A stretch of DNA of 64,000 nucleotides from Kazachstania africana CBS 2517. Taxonomy: Eukaryota > Ascomycota > Saccharomycetes > Saccharomycetales > Saccharomycetaceae. Below are positions 1 through 9,582 of the stretch, one piece after another. Location: assembly GCF_000304475.1 (NCBI RefSeq), contig NC_018941.1:372001-436000 (forward strand), written 5' to 3'. Numbering within the stretch: position 1 is the stretch's first letter; every line of letters begins with the position of its first letter. Below the pieces are notes generated by a model. That model was not told where the DNA came from. It worked only from the letters and a program-made list of their open reading frames with translations, and ran no database searches. The position numbers and the translations under genes are program-made.

Positions 1-28
1 CTATCTTGGCCCAAATATAAGATGGTGA

Positions 29-1708
29 TTAGAATTGAACTTCGGTAAAACTGTCGCCTCCTGTACTCCTGGTATGTGAAGTTGCACCATTCTGAACAAG
101 GCTCAATATCGAGTCAACGTATTCCACACCTGACCAGCGTTGATGTGTGAGCAAGTCGCAATTAGTATTTTTCCTTTTTTGAACCTGGTCGACATATGCT
201 AACATACCGTCATGCTCAAATCCTTTGGCAAGTTCCCAGAAGTTTACACCGTTAACATGCACGCCTGCTAACGATATTAATTGTAGTACAAAGCCCTCTT
301 TCGCTAAATCCCAAATGAAGCCTTTAAGGTTATCTGCTGAGAAGCCGTATGCACACCAATTAAAACTTGGAGATAAATTGTAAACTAACTTAATGTGTGG
401 ACAAAATGAATGAATCTTTCTAGAAAACTCCTTTGCTTCTTCCAAGTTTGGTGTTTTTGTTTCGAGCCAAATCATATCTGCATAAGGTGCAAAAATAAGA
501 GACCGCTCAATTGCAGCTTCCATACAACCTTTGAACATATAATAACCATCATTAGTTCTAGGAGCATCCCAATCAAAAATTACTGTCTTTTTTGGAGAGG
601 CCTCTTTAGCGATACTCCTCATTTCTCTTAGACTTAACCACCTTTTTTTCGTAGCTTCCATTTGTTTTGATTTTAAACCTTGGTACTTGTTGTACTCTTC
701 AGCTGAAATTTGCCTTTCAACAGCTTCGTCATAAGTGAAAAGCTCATGCGTTTCATACCATTGTGCTTCAGCTTCGCTAACTCCTTTATAATCAATAGAT
801 TTAGATTTCATCTCTGTTAAGGAATCAACCCATGCAGTGACATTGGACCCAATTGTCCCCTTAATATATTGATGATCTCTTGGGTCAGAACTACTGCCGA
901 TTAGCCTACTGTTGCATGCATCTGTTCTTGCTATGATTAAATTTTCTGTTCCCATTATATCCCATTGCAGCCTAGTGGCTATCAACCTTGTCACATGCGT
1001 ACTCACCGGTGCCAGTACTATTCCTCCTAAATGACCGCAACGTTTACCTCCCATTAATTGATCTTCAATATGAACTGCGGCTGCTCCTTTCTCAGCGAAA
1101 AGTTTCGCCAATTTCATTACAGCAGTAGGACCACCATGTCCCATATCAGCATCAGCAATGATAGGTTTCATATAATTATACAAAGGAGAACCGGAATTAA
1201 CAGCGTCCAAAAACGACTTCCGATCGTGCAATTTTTGGGCCTTAAACATTCTTTCCACTTGATTTGGAACAGTATCATATGGGTAGTCACCAAAGTCGGG
1301 TGCGACTTCATTTGTGGAACTAACATTTGTGGATGAACATGCCCATCCAGAAACGTATGCAACGGGAATTCCTTCACATTTGGCTAATTGTGTCATCTGA
1401 ACAGGATCAATGATACCAAGTGTGTGTACAGGCTGACGTGCAAGAAACTTGTTTTCCAATAAATTATACAACTTCTTTGCCTGAAATGACGAAGGATATT
1501 TAGTATCTTCTAATCCCAAACTTCCTCGATGTTTAACAACGTCCAGTGCAGAATACGATCTCTTGATTCTTTGAAATCTATCCTGCTTCCACCACTCCTC
1601 CACCTCCTTGACTTGGCTTTTCACAAATTCATTTAGACTATTTACATTTCTAGTACCCATATGTTGCTGACGTGCGATTACTTTGATAGATGTCTTTGGA
1701 AAATTCAT
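29..1708 (-). CDS. ICL2: 2-methylisocitrate lyase, mitochondrial
   Basis: This 559-residue protein belongs to the isocitrate lyase family. The Icl2 branch cleaves 2-methylisocitrate to pyruvate and succinate in the mitochondrial methylcitrate cycle of propionate breakdown. The catalytic segment KRCGH is at residues 222-226 (Cys224). The family blocks SGWACSS (about 120) and ADADMGHGG (about 185-193) are intact. The sequence follows S. cerevisiae Icl2 rather than Icl1, for example DPVQMTQLA, the GGKRCGHLGG context and a C-terminus ending in TEVQF. The N-terminus is basic and hydroxylated without acidic residues, which fits a mitochondrial presequence, and there is no peroxisomal SKL-type end. 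The length is close to Icl2 (about 575). The neighbour REC8 is the same as in S. cerevisiae. The short upstream region holds a URS1-like site. Confidence 0.95.
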   Translation of the reverse strand: MNFPKTSIKVIARQQHMGTRNVNSLNEFVKSQVKEVEEWWKQDRFQRIKRSYSALDVVKHRGSLGLEDTKYPSSFQAKKLYNLLENKFLARQPVHTLGIIDPVQMTQLAKCEGIPVAYVSGWACSSTNVSSTNEVAPDFGDYPYDTVPNQVERMFKAQKLHDRKSFLDAVNSGSPLYNYMKPIIADADMGHGGPTAVMKLAKLFAEKGAAAVHIEDQLMGGKRCGHLGGIVLAPVSTHVTRLIATRLQWDIMGTENLIIARTDACNSRLIGSSSDPRDHQYIKGTIGSNVTAWVDSLTEMKSKSIDYKGVSEAEAQWYETHELFTYDEAVERQISAEEYNKYQGLKSKQMEATKKRWLSLREMRSIAKEASPKKTVIFDWDAPRTNDGYYMFKGCMEAAIERSLIFAPYADMIWLETKTPNLEEAKEFSRKIHSFCPHIKLVYNLSPSFNWCAYGFSADNLKGFIWDLAKEGFVLQLISLAGVHVNGVNFWELAKGFEHDGMLAYVDQVQKRKNTNCDLLTHQRWSGVEYVDSILSLVQNGATSHTRSTGGDSFTEVQF

Positions 1709-1896
1709 TTGGAATTAATATTACTGCTGATCAATCCGATCCTCTTTGGTAAATATACAATTCGTTATATCAAAATTCAAATTTCTTAGCAAATATATAT
1801 TTATATTGATCAAATATTATACCAATACTAGGTTCACCGATTTCGCTATTCTATTGACAAATTCCGGAATTGCCCAGATGTTTTTAGCTAATCGCG

Positions 1897-1905
1897 TCGG
1901 CGGCA
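1897..1905 (+). promoter_or_regulatory. URS1-like site upstream of ICL2
   Basis: TCGGCGGCA matches the GGCGGC core of URS1, the Ume6 operator. It lies about 190 bases upstream of the ICL2 start, between ICL2 and the 3' end of REC8. URS1 represses early meiotic genes and some carbon-regulated genes. Because of its position it should act on ICL2 and not on REC8. The site was found by eye and binding is not shown. Confidence 0.35.
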
Positions 1906-1946
1906 AACCACAGGCATATCGCGAGTAAAAAAGGCAAAAAAAGGGC

Positions 1947-3968
1947 TTAAACGTAAATAATAATGTCATCGCTATTCCTGATAAGAAATGACTCCGTTTC
2001 ATCACCGATATTATCTTGGAAAAATCTGACGGAGATTAAATCTTTGGAAGCTAAGTCCAATAATGTGAAAAATGCGCTGGCTGCTATACTTTTGGAGACA
2101 GTCGCTTCAGCATCTGTTATTGTACTTGGGACAACGTCTTCAAAGAGGAGTTTCTTTTTGAATGGCGGAGAGGAATACGTTGCTTTTCCAATAAAATATG
2201 ACTTTTCTTTGAGATAATCATAAAATTTTCTGGTTGGATTATCCAAAATTGGTTGGAGGCTGTTATTATTTTTCTCATGAACCGAAATAGTCTGGATTAA
2301 GCTACCGCTATCACTTTTCTCTTTATTTTCAAGCGCTGTCCTCCGTTTGGTGCTAGCTTCTAATATATCAATTGTATCCTCCTCTTTTCGTTTCCTCCAT
2401 GTCGAGCTTCTGCTGGTAGACCTTCCTAAACTTGAAGGAGGAAGATTGAAGTTTAAATTCAAGAAATCCTGAGAACTTTCCTCCAGCTGTTCCTTGTTAC
2501 TATGTTCACTAAAGACTTCATGCCTTCCTGCTTCATGTAAATAGGTTTGTTCCTCTAAATCCTCGTTTATCTGACCTAAATTAAGAATCATATCATTGGA
2601 TTCCCTCACATCAATTTCATAAAGTGATCTATTAGATTCAGAATCTAAAAAGGATCCACTGTTATAACCTATTTTACTTTGTTTTCTACCTTGTTCTTCA
2701 CTTCTGGTGCTATTCATTCTTGACATGGTGAATGTATCCGGTAATTGAGTTTTGGTCTGTACAAACTCCTCAGAAACGCCGAATGGAAGGGATAAAATTT
2801 CATGAGGTACATCATGCAAAAGGCTCCTCCAAGTTTCAAACAGAAGTTCAGGCTGGTAATCGAACGCATTTGTATTATATCTGGCAGAAGTTCCATTCTT
2901 TTCAGCTCTTACTTTTTGGTTGAGAACAGACATGAAATCCAAGTAGTGCTCATGATTCCTTTTGAGCACATCTGTTGATAAACTTATTTTGCCGTCAAAT
3001 TTGATCAACTTGGGCGGGATATGAAGCAAATGACCATTTCTCTTGGCTTTTTTATTATATTCTTTATCTAAAGGGCTGCCGGCTCTTTTTTTAAAGCTGA
3101 TATGAGCATCCTGCTTTCTGGCATCATTAGAACCTGGAAGTCCCAGGGCAAAGTTGACAGATTCAGAACGATTTATCACATCTTCACTCATATTAAGTGA
3201 TATATCTTTCTCTTGGTAATCAAAATCAAGGTCATTACTACCTGTATGAGAACTTGTATGTGTTCGCATTATTGTACCTTGGTGGCTGATGATATCTTCT
3301 AATTCGAGATTGAAATCCATATCAATAGGAAGTTCGTCCAGCGTTGAAGGCCGATTAAAATGTGTTTCAAAACTTGTGGTATTTGTAGCATACTCGTATT
3401 TATTCGAATTACTAACTTCGTTTATGTAATCCTGTCTCTTGATTGCCTCAGATTCTGGTTCTACATGGAGTGCTTGCAAGTTCTCATCAAGATATTCCTC
3501 AAAATTTCCTATATAAGAAATGTCGAAGTTAGGATCATCATTTAGAAAGATATTTTTAGTAACAACTTGCGGCCCTTGAGATTTCTGTTTAGCAGATTGA
3601 GTGGTAGTGCTTTTCCCATTCCCTATTATTGTATAATGGATATTACGCTGCACTAAACTGAGTAGATTTGTAAGATCACTCAAAACATATTCAGCCTTCC
3701 TATTATAGCATACAGCCACGCCATATAACAAATTTGACACATGACGCAAAGGAAGATTCGACTCATTTGATTCTATCAGTTGACACGTTTCAGGAATACA
3801 AATATCTAGGATATCTTTCTTCTTCACATTTTTGGTTTCGATAGCCACTGACGATGTCCCCCTTCTGGAAGTACCGCTACCTAGCGAAGCCAATAGCCAG
3901 ACAATTGTAACATTACTCGATAGCGAGTCGTGGTTATTTAATAGTGAAGCTTGAGGTAACGAAACCAT
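1947..3968 (-). CDS. REC8: Meiosis-specific cohesin kleisin
   Basis: This 673-residue protein is close in length to S. cerevisiae Rec8 (about 680). Rec8 replaces Scc1/Mcd1 as the kleisin of meiotic cohesin, joins the Smc1-Smc3 heads and is cut by separase. The N-terminal kleisin region is recognisable from TIVWLLASLG (about 21-30) through KKKDILDICIPETC to the block around RHVSNLLYGVAVCYN (about 75-89). The middle is acidic and Ser/Asn-rich. The C-terminus contains a winged-helix-like segment around 625-665 (AASAFFTLLDLASKDLISVRF). A separase-type motif SEEQGR is at residues 423-428. Its place next to ICL2 and HAA1 matches chromosome XVI. A TATA-like run and a weak URS1-like GCCGCT lie about 80-130 bases upstream. 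Confidence 0.92.
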   Translation of the reverse strand: MVSLPQASLLNNHDSLSSNVTIVWLLASLGSGTSRRGTSSVAIETKNVKKKDILDICIPETCQLIESNESNLPLRHVSNLLYGVAVCYNRKAEYVLSDLTNLLSLVQRNIHYTIIGNGKSTTTQSAKQKSQGPQVVTKNIFLNDDPNFDISYIGNFEEYLDENLQALHVEPESEAIKRQDYINEVSNSNKYEYATNTTSFETHFNRPSTLDELPIDMDFNLELEDIISHQGTIMRTHTSSHTGSNDLDFDYQEKDISLNMSEDVINRSESVNFALGLPGSNDARKQDAHISFKKRAGSPLDKEYNKKAKRNGHLLHIPPKLIKFDGKISLSTDVLKRNHEHYLDFMSVLNQKVRAEKNGTSARYNTNAFDYQPELLFETWRSLLHDVPHEILSLPFGVSEEFVQTKTQLPDTFTMSRMNSTRSEEQGRKQSKIGYNSGSFLDSESNRSLYEIDVRESNDMILNLGQINEDLEEQTYLHEAGRHEVFSEHSNKEQLEESSQDFLNLNFNLPPSSLGRSTSRSSTWRKRKEEDTIDILEASTKRRTALENKEKSDSGSLIQTISVHEKNNNSLQPILDNPTRKFYDYLKEKSYFIGKATYSSPPFKKKLLFEDVVPSTITDAEATVSKSIAASAFFTLLDLASKDLISVRFFQDNIGDETESFLIRNSDDIIIYV

Positions 3969-4960
3969 CTGTACAACTCTTGTAAACTAGATATTTCCAA
4001 TTGTTCTCTACCCCAAATTTTCAAGATACGTTGGACCCTCTTTTGAGTTTTCCACTTATATAAAAATGTAGCTATGTGAGAGCGACAATTAGCCGCTCAG
4101 AAAATAATAGTACTAATACCATATGCAAAAAGAATATATATATGTATATGTAGTCAGAAGAGTAAGTTTTAATGAACTCATGGAAACAACAAATTGTTTA
4201 ATAAAAGAATAGCGTAGCGAGCCTATATGTTGGCTGCAGAGATGATGTGTATACTGGTTTAGAGCTAACAGGTAGTTAATAACTAAAATGTTTATGCAAA
4301 GTATCTCATCACGTGTATATATAATAAAATTCTATTATCAAAATAATTAATTTTCAAATAGAAGTTTGTACACGCGCTCCGAACTAATAATATGTGACCT
4401 TTATATTTCAATGTTACCCGAAAAAAATGGAAAGCTTTTTTTTCTTATTTCTACGAGAATGTTTTTTTTATGACGACTTGTTAATCTGACTGAGCGTTTG
4501 CACACTCAGCTTGTCTAAAAGGGACGATTGAGTATGCTATCGTGCACTCCCTTCTTATGTGATGGAAAACGACGTAAACATAAAAACTGGCACCTGACAA
4601 CTGACAACTGCTTAATAAACCAAATAAGTAGAAGTTGTCCCTTGTACTTCTTATCGACAATATGCTACGATGATGTTTCCATAATGTCCCTTGTACTACC
4701 GCGATCTTTCTACGAGGTTTCACAGCACATGTACCAGTTTCTCAAACACTTTGACCCACGGGTTTTTTAGAAACTTCGTTACCCACGGTTTTTTCTCAAT
4801 GCTTTTAGTCTCGGTATTGAGAGAACGATGTGGGAGCGGAAGGAAAAAAGAAAGAATCATAAAACTCCAACTAAAAAGCATTTATAAATCAAATAAAATA
4901 AGAGAGGCTATTATCCATCAATCCCCTCATATAACCTAGTTATTGCCAAATAGAAGCAGA
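3969..4960. other. Divergent REC8-HAA1 intergenic region
   Basis: This promoter region of about 1 kb serves REC8 on the left and HAA1 on the right. It holds several TATA-rich stretches, poly-T runs and a direct repeat of ACCCACGG followed by T-runs at 4754-4768 and 4781-4794. Short open frames here lack homology and look like chance. No RNA gene was seen. Confidence 0.6.
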
Positions 4961-6538
4961 ATGGTGTTAAGAAATGGCATAAAGTATGCCTGTGAACGGT
5001 GCATTAGAGGCCATAGAGTTACCACGTGTAATCACAGTGACCAGCCTTTGATGATGATAAAGCCCAAAGGAAGACCATCTACAACATGTGCTTACTGTAA
5101 GGAACTAAGAAAAAATAAGTCTGCCAAGCTGCAAGGAACGTGTACTTGTGGCAGACAGGAGAAAAGACGATTGGCGCAGAAGGCAAAAGAAGATGCCAGA
5201 GCTAAAGCGAAGGAATTAGAAAGAAGTAACTGTAAATGCAGTGCAGATACTACCTGCACACATCATGGTAGTAAACCACAAAACAAGAAGCTTCGAGGCA
5301 AATTTTTGGAAAGAGCAACTTCATCTACCTCATTGGATAGTGCTTTTTTATCCTCACATAGTATTTATTCAGATTCATCTAATTTTTCAAGTACTTTCCT
5401 AGATAGCGATATCAATCCTGGAAGGATTTCTAAAGATTACCATCATGTGGCATCACTAGCTTCGATTTCATCGCTGCAATCATCTCAATCTTTGGACCAA
5501 AGCCTATCCTCTCCCCACAGTCCTCCGTCGCATCCACAGTTCAATTTTTTATCAGATTTCGATAGCCTGACCCAGTCAACCTCTCAAGTTAACCTTTTAG
5601 AAAATGTAGATTTCACCCCCAACTCGACTAACAAACTGAAAGAACATATTTCAAGCGGTAGATCGAACGTGGGGGAGGTTTTAGTTCCATTGGAGGAATA
5701 TATTCCGCCTGATATTGATGGTATAGGAAATGTAAATGACAAGACAAATATGCTTAACGGATTTTCCCCAAATGACAACTCGATTAAAGACAATCAAAAT
5801 GAAACGCCTCCAAATAGAACTGGCTTGGATAGTGCAACTATCCAGACAAATCCAAGAGAAGCTGGGCAAATAAGAATGCATCCATCACATGGACTTTTTG
5901 ATATGTTTTCAGATGTATCATCAATTTCAACATTATCAAGAGCCAATTTATTACTACAGAAACATAATGTAAAAAATGTAGAACCGGAAGAGGGAATTTC
6001 TAGAGATATTCGGCACAGTACTGACTTTAATGGTGTGAGATCAAACTTTGCAGGACAGATGCAGTCGTATAAAGAGAATTCAACTAATAATGTTGGAGAA
6101 GCACAAAGTACGCAAAGTGTGGAAGTTTTATCCATCACACCAAGTTTTATGGATATTCCTAGTTGCGAGCATATCGGTGGTCGGAACTATTCCGCTCAGT
6201 GCAATTCTGTCGCTGCTAAGGTTAGGTCATCCAGTATAGATAAGAACCACAAGTACCCTAAAAATATCAACGATGCCAACATATCTTCAATGATTAAAGA
6301 AGAAAACAACGAGTTCGGCGGTTTTGAAGCAAATGTAGAAACAGAAAATAACAGCCGACGTATAGTATCTTCATCAGACTTGCAGATAACCCCTGGAGAA
6401 ATTACAGGCCCAATTGTTGTAAAAGAAGAAATTCCTGAAAATTCAACTGTTGACACGGCCCAAAGTTGGGTATTAAATAGTCCTCTCTTAAGTGAGCAAG
6501 GGTTTGCAGATTTGGACAACTTTATGTCCACTCTGTAA
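4961..6538 (+). CDS. HAA1: Copper-fist transcription activator of weak-acid response
   Basis: Haa1 activates genes for tolerance to acetic and other weak acids. The ATG at 4961 gives 525 residues beginning MVLRNGIKYACERC, as in the family; an upstream in-frame TTG at 4943 is not a credible start. The copper-fist zinc ligands C11, C14, C23 and H25 are present, with RGHR at 16-19 and KGRP at 36-39, followed by the Cys-rich TCTCGR and CKC segments. Further conserved islands are SKDYHHVASLASISSLQSSQSLDQ, VPLEEYIPPDIDGIG and the C-terminal QGFADLDNFMSTL, all of which favour HAA1 over its ohnolog CUP2. The protein is shorter than S. cerevisiae Haa1 (about 694) because the Asn-rich middle is reduced. 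It lies next to PMR1, which in S. cerevisiae neighbours CUP2. Confidence 0.93.
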   Translation: MVLRNGIKYACERCIRGHRVTTCNHSDQPLMMIKPKGRPSTTCAYCKELRKNKSAKLQGTCTCGRQEKRRLAQKAKEDARAKAKELERSNCKCSADTTCTHHGSKPQNKKLRGKFLERATSSTSLDSAFLSSHSIYSDSSNFSSTFLDSDINPGRISKDYHHVASLASISSLQSSQSLDQSLSSPHSPPSHPQFNFLSDFDSLTQSTSQVNLLENVDFTPNSTNKLKEHISSGRSNVGEVLVPLEEYIPPDIDGIGNVNDKTNMLNGFSPNDNSIKDNQNETPPNRTGLDSATIQTNPREAGQIRMHPSHGLFDMFSDVSSISTLSRANLLLQKHNVKNVEPEEGISRDIRHSTDFNGVRSNFAGQMQSYKENSTNNVGEAQSTQSVEVLSITPSFMDIPSCEHIGGRNYSAQCNSVAAKVRSSSIDKNHKYPKNINDANISSMIKEENNEFGGFEANVETENNSRRIVSSSDLQITPGEITGPIVVKEEIPENSTVDTAQSWVLNSPLLSEQGFADLDNFMSTL

Positions 6539-6753
6539 TGGAAGCTACAGCCACTTTTGTTTAGTTGCCTTACACGGTTTAAGATATAATTCTATATAAT
6601 ACCTGTAGGAAGCCTTTAATGATGATTATGCATGTAAATGTTTCAAGAAGTCTAAACTATCCTATCTTAATATTAGTTTCGTTATTTTTATGGCAACCTA
6701 TATAACTAAAATGTCTGGAGTGCATAAATCTATACTCTATATCAACACAATAA

Positions 6754-9582
6754 CTAAACCGAAGAATAATACAGTGCCTCTTGTTCACGCTTCCTCCTCT
6801 CCCAAATCTTTCTACATTCATCTGCAATGAATACGGTACTACTTAACAATACCAAGAAAACCAGATCACCCACACTTAAGCTTTCAGTTTTGAAAATTTG
6901 TTGGAAAAAAGGAACGTAAATAGCACACATTTGTCCCAATAGAGAAAATCCAACAGCGACATTAAACATCTTATTTGCGAAGATACCGATTTCAAAAATT
7001 GATTTTGTAGCATGTCTACATGCCAATGCGTTAAACATATCAAAGAAAACAAAGCAAGTAAAAGTCATGGTTGTATCACGTGCTGTAACCTTTCCATCTT
7101 CGGCCATTTCCTTGACAAAAACATAAACAGTACCAAATATGATACAAATAGCAGCGGTGACCAGACGGGTCAACACTCTCTGTGTCAAAATTTTTTCAGA
7201 ACGTTTCCTTGGTGGCTTTTTCATAACTTCGTGATCCACAGGTTCAACTCCTAAAGATTGTGCGGGCGGACCATCCATTAAAATATTGATCCATAATATC
7301 TGCATAGCATTCAAAGGATTTGGTAATTTCAGTGCTGTGGATAAAGCGATTAAGGATAAAGCTGCAATTGAAGTCGATAATTGAAAGGTCAAAAAGTTTT
7401 GAATGTTATTGAAAATACCTTTACCTTCTTCAATAGCTGTTAAGATAGTACTGAAATCATCATCTGTTAAAATCATATCGGAAGCTTCCTTTGCAACGTC
7501 TGTCCCCATTTTACCCATTGAAACACCAATATCGGCTAATTTTAACGCAGGTGCATCATTAACACCATCACCTGTCATTGCAACAACATCACCACGTTTT
7601 CTCAAGGCACGGACAATATTCAGCTTGTGTTCTGGTGTAGCACGGGCAAAAATATTGACATGATCTATTATATTTGCTAATTGATCATCGGACATTTCAT
7701 TTAACTTATCACCGGATAACACGGAAAGGTTTGGATCGATAACAGGAATACCAATTTGTCTTGCAATATTGACAGCTGTATTTTCGGAATCTCCTGTAAT
7801 CATAATGATATGTACACCACCTTGGAGTAATTGTTCAATTGCGGATTTCACGGATGGTCTTGGAGGGTCGTTCATACCAACCAATCCAGTGAATATCAAA
7901 TCTTGAATGCTTTCCTCGGTGAGTTTTTCAACATCAGCTTCTGCTACGATGATCTTAGCGAAGGCTAATACACGTAAACCTTCAGAAGCCAAGGAATTTG
8001 CACATTCGTTAATGATGTCTTTCTTACCTTCTGTTAACTTTTCTATCTTACCTTTTTCATTGAGATAGTACGAAGAATGCAATAGCACTTTTTCGAAAGC
8101 ACCTTTTACAAAAATCATCTGTTTGTCCTCAGAATCAATAACTTTTGTCGCCATATATTTGCGGCTAGAATTAAAAGGAAGTTCTTCGATCTTTCTTACA
8201 GTGTTTCTCACATCCTGTAATCCAAACTTTGGTAATTGTTCTAATAAGGCAACATCTGTTGGATTACCTAAATGCCTTCCATGGTCATGAGAAAAAGTAG
8301 CATTATTGCATACATTCCCAATAAACAGCGTATTTTTGACATCTTCAGTCAGGTAATTCTGTAAATTAGTAGACTTCTTCTTTTCCAAGTTCAACACATT
8401 TAATTTGTTGGCCATACTACCTAAACACCAAAGCTTTGAAACGGTCATATGATTAGAAGTAAGGGTGCCGGTTTTATCAGAACAAATAACGTTCACAGAA
8501 CCGAGAGTCTCGACACTTGGCAGTCTTCTGACAATAGCCTTACGTTTTGCCATTCTTAGTACCCCAAGAGCTAAGGTAACGGCCACAATGATGGGTAAAC
8601 CTTCTGGAATAGCTGCCACAGCTAAAGAAACAGAAATTTGGAACATTTCTAACCAGGATCTCCCTTGTATGATACCAACAAAACAAATGAAGCCAATAAT
8701 AATAAAACTGAATAAAGACAAATCCTTTCCCAGCTTATCCATGGATAGTTGCAGAGGTGTCTTCGGCTTTTCAATGTTACTCATCATTTCAAAGACAGAA
8801 CCGAAAGAAGTGTTAGTTCCGGTACCGACGACAATACCTTTACCGTGACCTTCTTTCACCAAAGTACCCATATATGCGATGCAAGTACGGTCTGCTATTG
8901 GGACAATCGCATTGGGCTGATCGTTATAACTGTCTCTATTTATTGGTGATGATGATTTGTGAACTGGTTCATTCTCGCCCGTTAAATTACTTTCATCAAT
9001 TGTGAGGTCAAATGATTCAATTATTCTTATGTCTGCGGGAATTCTGTCACCAATTTTGAAACGTACTAAATCACCTGGAACTAGGTATGAAGCCAGAACA
9101 TTTGAGGCTTTGCCAGCCCTTATCAAATGGCACTCAGCTGGAACTAATTTGTTGAGAGCCTCTAAAGATTTCTCAGATCTATATTCTTGCACAAATCCAA
9201 CGGTAACAACAATAAAAATTGCCAAAGTAATACTGATAGCATCATCGATATTTCCCATAAAGAAAGAGACTAAAGCAGAACCGATTAATAACAAGATTAA
9301 ACGATCTTCAACAAAAGTCATAAGGAATTTTTTGAGTAATTGTTCGTCCTCCTCAGTTGAGATCTCATTAGGTCCATATTGATCTCTTCTATAGTTTGCT
9401 TCATCTGGTGATTCGAGACCTGATTCAGAATTTGTACGAAGTTTTTCCAGAGTTTCTTGTACCGTGAGAAAACAGAACTCGAGAGAAGAGGTCGGTTTCG
9501 AAAGCAACTCAGAAGTTGCCTCTAGTAGGAGTTTATCCTCATTTTTGTCATTCAAATATGACTCAAATGGATTATCTGTCAT
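6754..9582 (-). CDS. PMR1: Golgi Ca2+/Mn2+ P-type ATPase
   Basis: This 942-residue P2A-type ATPase pumps Ca2+ and Mn2+ into the Golgi for glycosylation, secretion and Mn detoxification. It has the full set of motifs: TGEN at 201-204, the M4 ion-binding PEGLP at 326-330, the phosphorylation site DKTGTLT with Asp369, and MTGDGVNDAPAL in the hinge. The M6 segment NILMDGPPAQSLGVEP carries the Gln associated with Mn2+ selectivity in yeast Pmr1. The C-terminus has the usual cluster of hydrophobic segments and a short basic tail. The length matches S. cerevisiae Pmr1 (about 950). The neighbour HAA1 corresponds to the PMR1-CUP2 pair (YGL167C-YGL166W) of the sister chromosome. PMR1 and HAA1 are convergent, about 215 bases apart. 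Confidence 0.97.
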   Translation of the reverse strand: MTDNPFESYLNDKNEDKLLLEATSELLSKPTSSLEFCFLTVQETLEKLRTNSESGLESPDEANYRRDQYGPNEISTEEDEQLLKKFLMTFVEDRLILLLIGSALVSFFMGNIDDAISITLAIFIVVTVGFVQEYRSEKSLEALNKLVPAECHLIRAGKASNVLASYLVPGDLVRFKIGDRIPADIRIIESFDLTIDESNLTGENEPVHKSSSPINRDSYNDQPNAIVPIADRTCIAYMGTLVKEGHGKGIVVGTGTNTSFGSVFEMMSNIEKPKTPLQLSMDKLGKDLSLFSFIIIGFICFVGIIQGRSWLEMFQISVSLAVAAIPEGLPIIVAVTLALGVLRMAKRKAIVRRLPSVETLGSVNVICSDKTGTLTSNHMTVSKLWCLGSMANKLNVLNLEKKKSTNLQNYLTEDVKNTLFIGNVCNNATFSHDHGRHLGNPTDVALLEQLPKFGLQDVRNTVRKIEELPFNSSRKYMATKVIDSEDKQMIFVKGAFEKVLLHSSYYLNEKGKIEKLTEGKKDIINECANSLASEGLRVLAFAKIIVAEADVEKLTEESIQDLIFTGLVGMNDPPRPSVKSAIEQLLQGGVHIIMITGDSENTAVNIARQIGIPVIDPNLSVLSGDKLNEMSDDQLANIIDHVNIFARATPEHKLNIVRALRKRGDVVAMTGDGVNDAPALKLADIGVSMGKMGTDVAKEASDMILTDDDFSTILTAIEEGKGIFNNIQNFLTFQLSTSIAALSLIALSTALKLPNPLNAMQILWINILMDGPPAQSLGVEPVDHEVMKKPPRKRSEKILTQRVLTRLVTAAICIIFGTVYVFVKEMAEDGKVTARDTTMTFTCFVFFDMFNALACRHATKSIFEIGIFANKMFNVAVGFSLLGQMCAIYVPFFQQIFKTESLSVGDLVFLVLLSSTVFIADECRKIWERRKREQEALYYSSV

